Origin: Saccharina japonica | Taxonomy: Eukaryota > Sar > Phaeophyceae > Laminariales > Laminariaceae | Length of the DNA stretch: 64,000 nt | Direction: 5' to 3' | Assembly (NCBI GenBank): GCA_008828725.1 | Contig: MEHQ01001493.1 | Location: forward strand, 308,884 to 372,883 | Shown here: in pieces, positions 43,901 to 55,900 of the stretch | Numbering within the stretch: the first letter of the stretch is position 1 | How the letters are laid out: the number at the start of each line of letters is the position of its first letter | Position numbers and translations under genes: made by a program | The notes under the pieces: model-generated | Seen by the model: only the letters and a program-made list of their open reading frames with translations | Told to the model about the DNA's origin: nothing | Databases searched by the model: none

Positions 43901-46900
43901 GCGGGTAGATGAGCTTGGGTGTGGCCATTAGCGGTGCACAAGTGTCACAGCAGTAAGCGGCTTTGTGTATACACGGTGTCGTTCCCACCTTATATGCAAT
44001 TGCCGAGGACGACGGTCCATCTGGGTCTTCGTGTGTCGCTGCTCGTTGTCGCACTAATGGCAGCATTACGCGGGGAAGCAGGCCACATCTTGACTAGCTC
44101 TCGATGTCGTTCGTGCGTGATGTAGGTCCACTTTGTCGATCACATCTTCCGAACACGGGTGAGCAGCCTAAAACGGGGCAAGGCATGATCGTTTTTCGTG
44201 TGTTGTCGTATTGCTTGAGGCAGGCAGCACGGCTCACCAAGAGCTTTCCCGCTTTACGCCCGGCAGTTTCATCCCTGGTATTGAATCGCTTGGCTCACAA
44301 CTCGGCGCTTTACGACGAAAACGCAGACTCTTCGTCAGCAAGCGCTGAAGCGACGGAAGGAGACGATGCTGCTCCAAACTCCGACGACGATGACGATGAG
44401 CAGGGAGACATCATGACTAAAGCCATGCGGCTGCTCGAGGAAGATTGCCGGAAGCTTCGAGTCGAAAAGTGGGTATATATGTATACCTTGTATCGGCTTG
44501 GTCTGCTCGGACCGATCTTGAGTTGGTTGGTTACGGCTTCGCTGGTTTCGGTTGTGAAGTGGATGTGGGTTTCCCCTCACAACCTTCCGCCAGCTTCCGC
44601 CGACCACTCTTTGGGCCTTTGTGTCGTTGCGCCGGGTTCATCGGTGCTTTGCTGCACATTGACCACGGCCCCTTGCATTTGGTGCATGAAATACTGACAC
44701 TGCATCCCCCGCTCGACGAGTATGTGCTCTGATGCTTCGGTTCCCTGTGCAGTCATGTTGGCTCTTTGCTGACCGTGGGTAGAACGCCCCACCCTCCCCT
44801 ACAAGTCCTACGTATTTGTTCAGAAACCCGAAGACGGGTTTCCCGTCGTTTGTGGCCTTGGGCTACAGGAACTCGATGAAAGCGAAAGGCGAAGCATCCA
44901 GCGTTTCCTTCCATGACCGCTACCAGTACCTCGAGCTTGTTCTATATATATATATATGACGACGCCAACAAGCCTCCCCCGCATTGTTTATGATCTGACC
45001 GCATTGTTTTGTTGTCTTCTTTGCTTCCGCTTCCTATGAATGCTTCATCTTATCCCAGGCAAAAGGTCCAAGAGTGCTGCTCGGAGTTGGATGGCCAGTT
45101 GCAAAGTCTGCGTGCAGATCTTGAGAAGGCACAGAGCAGCCTTGAACAAGAAACTAAAGCGAAGCAAGAGCTCGAGCAAGACTTAGAGGTACGGACCCCC
45201 TCGCAGTAGACTTACCGAGAATACAAACGGTGCTTGTTGACAATCGGCACTACTATGCGATTGAAAATGGCAGTTCATGGAAGTGGTGTTATTTCACCCC
45301 CCCCGGTGTTGCTGGTAGGGAGGACGAGAGCAACATTAGCGAGGCAATGCGTGCTTCTTTTGGCCATTCGCATTAGCTCGATTCGGTACCACCACGTGGG
45401 CATTCGAATATGTTTTTAAAGCAACCCTCCCATGTGCACTGATGAGCTACATCAGACACGTTCATACATCAGATTGCCCCCAGAATCGTCGCTCCCAGAC
45501 CAAAATAACGCACCAAAGTGCACGCCAATGACCAATCACTATACCATACTCTGCATCTCAGGTACGGCGTGATCTCCTCCACAAGGCAACTGTTTCCATC
45601 GCCGAGCTTTCCATGGCCCTGCACGACGCGAACGAAGCAACCGAAAAGGCGAACGAGCAAGTGCAGCTGGAGAAGCAGAGAGCCGCCGAGTTAGAGAACG
45701 AGCTCAAACAGGTACTGGTACAGCAGCAGTGCACAAAAATCGGGCCCGCCGCGAGGATCGACAAGCGGTGTGTGCGCCGCACCCCTTAGGGAAGGATGCG
45801 TTGGTATTGAGAAGAAGAGCATGCTGGCAGATTGGATTATTTGCAGCTTGTTGTCTCTTGTCTATCGAATGCAGGTATCGAACTGGTACATACATCCTCT
45901 GGGAAAGTTGATTGTTCCATAAGTAGGACTGCCTTTTTTCGATATTGACCTCGCGAGGTTTCTGATCCCGGAGAAGAGAGAGATATCTCTCACGGAATGC
46001 TGACGTTTGCGCAGCTGCCTAGCGTCAGCTTCCGGCAAAAATTCCGTGCGTGCAATGTCTGCCCGAGCGCCTTCAACGGGAAGAAAGCCGCATGCATTGT
46101 ACCTCGCTGCGGTCCGACTATCGTCCCCGCCCGCCCACCCGCCTCCCTACGAAAAACTTGACCGGCAGGTGTCCTCCATGAACGGTGTTTTGAACGCGAG
46201 TTTGCTGGCGGCAAACGTTTCGCTCGAGGTTTTGGCCGCCACCAAACGCGAGATCGAGGCGCAGTTAGAGCGCAAAACTTTGGAGGCCGAACGGTTTGCA
46301 GTGCGAGCGGGGCATAACGCATGTTGGGCCGAGGCAGAGGGTATGCGAGCGGAGCAGGCGTTATCGCGGCGGTTTCTGGCAGACATTGCCGCGGCTGAGG
46401 CGGTGCGTCGCGTGTCGTGTATGCAGACAGTCTTGGGGGGGGGTGGGGGGCGGTACCAACGTTGTCCGTGCAGGTTTTCCTCGCGGTTGGAGGGCGTTTT
46501 CCGTATGTGGTAGTGGGGCAAAACTGACAAACCGAAACCTTCGAGAGTAGAGTGTGCCTGTAAGGTGCGTCTAACCCACAATATTTTGGACTAACTGACA
46601 CATCTAACACATGTTGAAAGTGTTTTCATGCAAGGTGTTCGGAAACCATAATGTATTTTCGTCGATCTCTGTGTAGAGGCCGCGGTTACGGACACCGTTT
46701 TCGTTGTTGAGCGGCGTGACTCTCGCCAAACATGGTGCTCCTGCCGCGTGGCGTGTCTCGGTGTCTAGCACCTCTCCAGCACACCCGCTCCAAGATCTAC
46801 TTCATGCCTACAGTAAAAGCGGTACGTTCAATTACTGAAACTCTTTCCTTTTTGTAACGATTTGCTACCAAATCATATACTTCGAAGTATTATTGTATTA

Positions 46901-49900
46901 GTATAAAGCAGAAGCAGTTAACATTATACAAAAGGTACCATTTATATGTTTTCTTGTATATGTTGGTGAAGTACTGTATGCATCTACCTCGGCTCTGCTC
47001 ACACGGCAGATGGCCGCCATTACGTCCGAGCTGAAGACGTGTCAAGCTGAGGTGGAGAGGCGGAGGATAGAGAGCGAAGAACACGCCGAGCAAATGAAGG
47101 TGATCAGCCAAGCCTACACGCAGTGATAGATTTGTGGTTTTATTTTGCTGCTTGAGCACAGAGTTGGAACGGTTACCCGTGTAGCTCACCTATGCCTGCA
47201 AGTGGCGTTACCCCCCATTTATTATGCTGCGATGTCGGATAGAGAGATATGGGACGATTTCTGTAGAAGCACTCTCGCACAAAAGCGTGTGAAGGACACG
47301 TTGTTTAGAGAAGAAAACTGCGATGGATATACCGGTCGGGTTCCCTTCAGCAGCTCCAAAGGGTGCGGGAAACACCACTAATACCACCATGAAACGGTCC
47401 TCATTGAATCATTGAAGCGGTTTTCCGAGCAAGCTCTTGCCGTGCCGAATCGCCACACGGTAAACGACACCAAAACAATCCTCTCAAATATCCACAAGTT
47501 CCTCCCCGCAAGTAAATAGCGACTGACGAACTATTGTACGGCGGGGCGACCGACAGCCGAACACGAAACGTACCCCACTTTCGTGACCCAACCGAAACCC
47601 CACTGAAAAGGGGACCACATGGTCGAAGTTCGAATGCTCCCACCATTCATCCACGTCCTGCGTCCACCACCCCTGCCTGCCCGCCTGCGTTTAGCATTTG
47701 ATGCGAGATGTGAGCACCACCATTGCTAGGGCTGTGATTAATAAGGCCTTCCTTATTGGCTGGACTTGACGGCTACTAACGCTTAGTGCTGCAGTAGACA
47801 GTAGACATTCTTAACAGTTGGGCGGCGAAGTAAGTCAACTGGTTGACTTTCTATTCCGGGGGGCCATAGTAAATAGGACTAAATAGGACCTACGGCATAC
47901 ACAAAAACCTATATCTTCAACTATTTTTACTAACAACATTTGGTCCTGTTTACTAGAGAGAAAGGGATTTCGTGCCCGCAGTTTTCTGATTGGTCAACTT
48001 TTTATGGTTGGAAATTTTGAATGGTGGAAAACTGCGGGCACGAAATCCCTTTCTCTCTGGTTCTCTGTGGCATTAATGGTTATAAAAAAACAACACACTT
48101 TGAGAAACACGCGGAGAGGCAACAGACGCGCTATTCAGAAAACGCAGACGCAGAACCCTTCAAGCTACCGCAGGCAACTACGTAAACTATTACGGGGGAA
48201 CACAGGAATCAGGACCAAATATGCTTGGTAAAAATATTGGAATATATAGGTTTTGGTGTATGTCATGGGTCCTGATTACAATGGTCCCCTGCAACAGCTG
48301 TATTACCTATATAGCTAACTAATATATAGTCTGCGACTTATTTGCAGCCACATCACAAGCCCTGTTCATCGCGCTACCGCTGTATGGTTCTGCCAGAGCT
48401 TCCAGGAGGAGCTGGCCGAAAGAGCGAGGCTGGAGAAAGTGGTCGCAGTTCAGAACGAGCAAATTGTGGTCCTGCGGCAGAAGGCCGCCGCCCACGAAGC
48501 TGTCATCGAGGAGTTGAGGCTGGAGGTAGGCATTTCTTTGGATTACGCGATGCCCTCGTTGCATCAACCAGATTGTTTGATTCCGCTGGTGTTTATCGTA
48601 TGTGCCCCGAGATGTGTCTGCTAACCCTTTCATCGGGACAGCATGATTTGTCCAACCCTCCTGCCAAGTGATACGTTCGTCACCAGAATGTTTTTTGTTG
48701 ATAGGTGGTATGTCGGTTAACACGGCCAGTGCTCCCAATTGCTACAGCGTACAGCAGTACGTTTGAACTTGGAAGTGGGCGGGCTTCCGTTGTTCTCAAT
48801 CTCATTTTACAGCTTTTTCGGGCAATATGATGGCGGAGATCCGTCTCGCCGTGTACAGTACCGAGTGTCGGATCAACGTTGCGAACGCTGGTTCCAGATG
48901 TAGCAGTGTGTTTGTTGCCTTCCCGCAAACCAAACGCTTTTCGTAGAATATTTGCCTCCTACAGCGTCGATTGTAGATCATGCGTCAGACTCAAGACGAT
49001 AAAATGCTCGATATGGTAGACTTGGCAGCCCTCGAACTGTTTTTTGTAATTCCCTAACACCCCCCCTCAATGAAAGACGGGTCGAACGGCTCGAAATCGT
49101 ACAGCAGTAAAAAACTTACCGGCACCACCCCGTTACCCGCCGTGCGTGTGTTTGACGTACTGGTGTGTGCTGACAAGGTGGCGATGTTAGACACCGTGCG
49201 AGAGCACGTGTTAAGGCTCGAAGACAAACAGCAAGAGCTCAAGGAGAAGCTGCTCAAAATGACAGCGTCGCTCGAGGCTGCGCGCGAGGAACACAAGGTG
49301 ACAACGATTGCGGTGGCGGCGGCGGCGGCGGCGGCGGCGGCAGCGCTGGTGGTTTCCGATGCCGTTACCTATCGGTCTCACATACGCGGTTGAGCTTGTG
49401 TGGTAAACGACCACGATAGGTTTTTCTTATCGGCGATTCCGGTGCCTTACAATGCTTCCCGAGATAACGCCGTACATGCTGCTGCGCCTTGTGTGTGGGA
49501 AAGGGGCAAGGCAATGCTCGGGTGGTATTGCCCGAGAAACGCCACCTTTTATCGTACGCCGAAACACGTCTGTGTAGAATGGACACCTTAATCAGTCGCG
49601 AGCGCGAAGGGATCTAGGCCGTCATTCTATGAGGTTTTTGGAGCAGTTGTGCTGTAGCTTACGGTAGCAGACGCTCACGGCAAACAGTGCATCATCAACG
49701 GTCCCTATAACAATTCTGCGAATACCTTAAGCTTCTCTACTATTCACAGTGACACTTTACACGGGATATTTAGCGAGTCGATAGCATCCCTTAACGGTGC
49801 TCCATAACAGCCGTACTTGCGATGTCTTTCGGCCACGGCGGTCTAGCGTCGCTCGTGCATTTTACTCCTGTGTTCCCACCCTACATGGGCATGCTATATG

Positions 49901-52900
49901 TGCGCACACGACGTGACATGCAGACGAACCGAGACAACATGTCGCCGGACCTTCTCGACATACACTTTCCCTCCACACAAGCTACCACCGCTCGTCCTAT
50001 GCATGCCAATACGAACGGTAACTAACTGCACAGCCTATGCGCTCGGTGGGCTGAAGCTTGTCTCTTGATCCGCGTTAATGATCGATGCCTATGCCTCCTC
50101 CCCCCTCCACGCGCGCGCGCTGGAATCTGAAGGCGACCGAACGGAAGCTGCGTGAAAAGAATGGCCAGAACCGGTCCCTGTCGGCGGCCTTATCGGGAAC
50201 GGTTCTCCTCCTGGACGACTGGTGCAGCGGACCCTTGCTGGAGTGGAGGTGGGTGCAAATACACACTCACCGTTCGTTGCGAACGCGGACAATCAGGGGT
50301 CGGATGGGTCGTGATGTGAAAACAACAAAATTGAAGAAAACACGCCCCCTCGAAGGAGAAGGCTGGGTGTTGCGCTGACGCTGTGTTGCAAGCTTATCGT
50401 CAGCGTTCGTTTGCCAGCACCATGCCCCCCTCGCTGATTTTGCGGTGGGAAGGAATGAGAGAGGCCAGCCAGTAAGTGCGAAGATGCATTTTATTTTCGG
50501 CGAAAAATCTCGCTGCCCACGTCATTGACGTCTCTAATCTAACCGCTCACACCCTCTATAAGTATAGGCGAAACGCTAGTAGTGCGGAATATTAATGGCG
50601 AAAACAAATTGCTTATCATTTCTGCGCGTGCGAACACACGGGTGCGGTGACTGTTTGTGTCTTCTGTGTTTTTTGTGGGTTATATGTACAACATGTATGT
50701 GCAGGGAAGTCGCCGATGGCAGAGGTGATGGCTCTCCGGCTCCTTCGAAGCCCCCCGCCGTCCCTCTCGAAGCCCGCAGAGTGGACAACATCATGAAGCA
50801 GCGGTGCGCTCGTGCTGGCGGGGACGCCGCTCTTCCTCCCGTGCCGGCAAAGCAGAAAGGCAAGCTCCGGGCCAAAGGCGAAGGAGGAGCAGCGCCGCCT
50901 TTGTCAATAGAAGACAACCTCCAAAACCAGCGACCGACTGAACTTAAGGCGTGGATCGATTTCAGGGTAGGTTGTACGGGGAGTTGGGTTATAGGGGGCG
51001 AGCGCTGGCGCAAAATACAAGCAAGAGAGTAGAAGGCGGGGGGGGGGGGGGGGTGGGGCAAGTTGTGCTGTTTTTTCGCGGGACGCTTGTGCACCCACGG
51101 ATCGGACTGTCAAGGGTCTCCAGGCGAAAATGGGGAACTGCGCTAGCGCGGGCGGGGGGGGCGGCGGGGGTGTACAAATGCCATGCATGGCTGTAGTCGT
51201 ATGGCCATCGACCGTCGCACCCCTGCAATGGTGATGCGCGCGCTGTGCTGTTTTGTTTCGTGGGGCTCCTGTCGCCCACGAATCGATTGTCAAGGGTGTC
51301 CAGGTGAAAGCATGGAACAAGTCAATCAATCAATGGTTGATAGATGCCTGGCGAACCAATGAGGACAAGCGTACCGTACGAGTAGTGTCGGTTTGTCTGC
51401 ATGTTTCTTCTTCTGCCTTGAGAACACTGGGCAACCCACCCCTCGGGTCTGCGCGTCGCCCCCAGGTTTGCACCGTGGCTGCCGCACAGCACAACAGTCG
51501 CGTCGATAGTACGCTCGCGGAACACGCCCTCCTGGACTCCATTTGCAAGCAACGGTGAGATGATAGCTCTATATAATATGTGTTGGGCTTCCGTCCAAAC
51601 TCTCCCGAGGGTCACTCATGCTAGTATACCTGGCAACTATTGTTCGAAACGTTGAAAAGTTGTTGTTTTTACCAGCGCTCCGCGACTTCTCTCTGGCTTG
51701 CCGAAGACTTCTAGCGAAGCACAGTTTTCCTCATCCTTATTTTTCTTATAGCACACACACAGCGCTCATCCCGCATGTACCGCGGGGGAGGAGGGGCGAA
51801 AGGTGTATTCATGCCATGCATGACCGTAGTCATAAACACCCTCGCATGGGCTCATTGTCGTGCTTGGCGGCAGTCGTATGACCATAAGGGGGGGGGTGTA
51901 CTCATGTCATGCACGGCCGCACTCGTTTGGCCATAGGAGGACCATTATCATGAAGCTTTGATTTTGACTGCTAGTTGCTCGATATTATTATACTCTATGA
52001 GAACGGAGAACGGGACCTTGTGTAGACAATACCGAATCGCTGACGCCAAGCCAACTGTCTTTGGAAAGCATTGCTTGAAGCATGCCTTAGTGTTTTTTTG
52101 TGGATTTCCAACCGGCAAAAACCCCGTCCAGAATTATTGTAGATGCGTGCTCTCGTATATACGATACGAGTTCGCATGGTGCTACGGTGTACGGTCTGCA
52201 CGGCTTTTATGGTGTTGCGCACGTAGCCTGTGTGGTAAAAGTGTAGTAGTGTATGAACCAGGTTCTGCACCTCGTACTTGGCACCATCTCCTTCCGAGGG
52301 GGCATGGAGTGAATTAACACACACGACACGAGGCGGAACGTGGAAGTGTGGAGGGCATAAGCTTTATTTTTACCCATCCGCCGGAGGATTAAAAACAAAA
52401 AAAAAACTGCCCTGCCGTCCGGGGAGTTTATTAGAGACTCGCGGAGGATTTTATGAGCCGCATATATCCGGAAATTCTTGAAAAATGTAACGGTAACTTG
52501 AGCCGTTCCCGACACCACCGCTGTTGTGCTATATGTACCTGCCTGCTCCCGCCGTCTCACCTCTTCCGTGTCGATCGATATCGCGCCCGGACTCGGACTG
52601 ACGCCCAGGGCCGCACAAATATCCAACGTAGAGGAAGCCCTGCGGCAGCTGGAGGTCGAGCGGGCGGCTCTGGAAAAGGAAAACGAAGAGCTTCTCACAG
52701 CGAAGGTTTGCCTTGCTCGTTAAGGCTGGTTCCCCCCCCCCCCCCCCCGTGTCTGTTGTGTTGTGCGTCATAGCATGTACTCGACCCCGAAGATGCACAT
52801 TTATCTACTTGTTTATGGTTATACTTTGGCAAGGCTTTCATGTGTTTTCATTGCCATTTCATGAATAGTTCATGAAGCTCTCCACGGAAGGAAGCACCAT

Positions 52901-55900
52901 AGAAGCATCATGGGAGCACCTTGGAAACACAATGGGAGCACTAAGGAGGCACCATGGGAGAATCATGGAAGCACCAACGAAGCAACTCATGAGCACCACT
53001 GGAGCACGGTGGGAACCTATTAACATTATCACGGAAAGCACCGTGGAAGCGCATTCACTATCATAGGAACATCACGGAGGCACCATGGAAGCACGATGGG
53101 AGTACTGTATCATACCATCGTAAGCACCATGCAAGTGCCATGAAAGCACCATGAAAGCGCCATGCGAGTACCTTGGAAGCACCATGAACATCCGACGGAA
53201 CCACCTTGAAAGATACATGGAAGCACCACGGAAGTCCCAGACTTTTCATGGAAACACCATGGAAGTCCCATGGAAGCACCATGGTAATCCGATGGAAGAA
53301 CGATGGAGGTGTTATGGAAGCGCCACGGAAGCAACCTAAAATAACCATAGAAACACCATAAAACATCACGGAATCAGCATGAAACCCCATGCAAACACCA
53401 TCAAAGTATCATGGAAGCACCATGAAAGCAATGGAAGCGTATACACCACCATGGTAGTGCTTAACCACCATGGAATCACCATGGAAAAAAACATGGGAGT
53501 CATCACAGAAGCACCCCAGGAAGCACCGTTGACGAACGATGGGAGTTCCATGGGAGAACCATTGAAGCACCACGAAAATCCCATATGTCCCATGGAAGCA
53601 CCATGGAAGCACCATGAAAGTCCCACAGAAACACCACGAAAATCTCATCAGTATGGCTAATCTAACGCTGACGAAAAGCGACGAGGTTTTCTTGGAAGAA
53701 ATTGCACAGTAGTGGTAGGCGGACAATTTCAACGGGAAGCAAAAAAAATTCAACCCCTTTCCCTCCCTCGTACAAGCCAGCATGTCTCCTCCCTTGGCTG
53801 CTTTCGTCGACAGTACCCGGGTGTAACGTACTCTCGTTCGCTACTATTTGGCTGTGCCGTGGTGTAACATATTCGCGTCCACTTTTGTCCCTTCTATAAA
53901 TACCCTGGCGTGCTATATTTTCGTTTGCTCTGTCAGGACGAGCTTACCGCGACTGTGTCATCTCAGAAGGAAACTTTGGCGGATAACAGCAAACAGCTGG
54001 CGGAGTTCGACGTTCTCAAGGTGGACCATCAGGACGAAATCCGGCGGCACCAAAACCTGGCCAGGCGCCTGAACCGGTCGGAGGACACTGTCAAAAGGCT
54101 CAAGGGCAGGGTCAAGGTAACCACCCCACAGGACGTGCAAGCTACCTCGTAGAGCCACTGTATGTAGTACTGATACCAATGTATATTTTGATAGTATTAG
54201 CGGTACGTTGGAGTGAATCGCTTTGGTTATGTTTAAGGCGCTCGGTACCTTTGTTTTCTTGTGATGAACGATTGCTGAAGAACAGACTTGTGACAGAGTA
54301 TATGCGAAGTACCAGGTATAGTATAACGAAAAACAAATTAATGAAACAAACCATAGAGTGTATGAGTGCGTACTTCGAATATAATAAAATGGAGTGAACG
54401 AAAACAACACGCGTAATTCCCCCTTTTTTTGTTGGTGTACTACCAATGCTATACGTATGCCGATTAGAAAAATAAGACGTGCTGCATGTGCGTCAGGTGG
54501 TGCTGCATGTGCGTCAGGTGTGGCAATAACTTTTAACCAACTTTTCACAACTGTATACGGTCGAATCTTGAAAATTAACTGATGATTCTGCCTGCGCATG
54601 CACATTTAAATCGTTAATCTCGCCGCATCTGAAACGGTCGGACCAAAGGAAGCGGCCAGGACCATCGCCGATGCCGAGATGGCTGTGGCGGTAGCAGAAC
54701 GCGTACGGAGCAAAGCCACCCAGGAACGAGAGGTGGCGCAACAGGAGGCTAAACTCGCCATCGATAAAATGAAGGTCAGCCACAGCACAGTACCAAGTAT
54801 CCCCACGTAGGACAGACCATCTACAGATAGATCAGATAGATGATCTAGTTCCTCATCTGCCGCTGTGAGAGGTTCTGCAGGATCTGTATAGTACAGATCC
54901 AACCCAGGAAACATGCGTTAAATGATGATGCAGATTGTGCGGCTCCCACCCGGAAACCTGAGCTATAGATCATGCAGATCATACACGACCGGGACTAGAT
55001 CTACCTTGAAAGGTCTACTGCTTATAGATCATGAAGCAGTGATCGATTATCCGTCCGGGGTAAGGAAATATTGCCATTGGTGGTGGCGCTACTCCAGTAC
55101 TATTGTACTATTGTAACTACTGTGAAAATCGTAGTTGTTTTTCCAAGATCGCAACTGGAATCTCGAATCTCGATTCAAACGAACTCGCGAATATCGATTA
55201 AATTAAGTTCGCCCCCTGATCCAGGGGGTGGTGTACTCATTGGCAGCATGCCTTGCATTGTCGTAGTCATATGACCATAGACCCTCGCACTCCTACATTG
55301 CCGGGATGGAGCACGTCGGGTTTTCACCGACCAGGCAGACATTGCTTGCTCCAAGCGCGAAGCGCCGTGATGTGTTCGGCGAGTCGTACGAAGGGTGAGC
55401 TTCATCCTACTAGTATCAACAGTGAGAACGGCTTGTGAGGCGGATTTTCTTGCGTATGGAAAACAACGTCGAACGAATTGGTTTGTTTTCCAGTGTGGCC
55501 ACTTCCAGACACAGCAATAGGTATTATTACCAAATACCAGTACCAGTACGCACTGCGTGGTACAATCGTTCCCCTTGTGCGGAAATAAGGTCCTCCACCC
55601 GGCACAAATTTTCTAACTCGACCGCCAGTCATGGTGACCGCCAAAAAAAAAGCGAAAACGGCATCCTGGTTGTCTCACTCACGCAGTGATCGACGTGTTT
55701 TACAGCGTCATTGGAGAGGGGGGTCGACCTATATATATATTGAGTGTGTTGTGCGCTGTATGGGGCGTGGTATACTAAATGTACGGGGGTCAAAGATTTT
55801 TCTAATAGATAATTACCCCCTCCACTACCGCAGGGTGAGTTTATCAAAAATATAAATGAGCTTCGCTCGGGCATCGGCATAGGACGGCGCCAAGCGAAGC

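Noticed and set aside
52870-53650. CRISPR-like array
   Set aside because: The units are contiguous short tandem repeats without unique spacers, in a eukaryotic intron.
52859-53783. Several His/Met/Trp/Phe-rich or Glu/Ala/His-rich frames
   Set aside because: All arise from the 11-bp minisatellite, which leaves every frame open.
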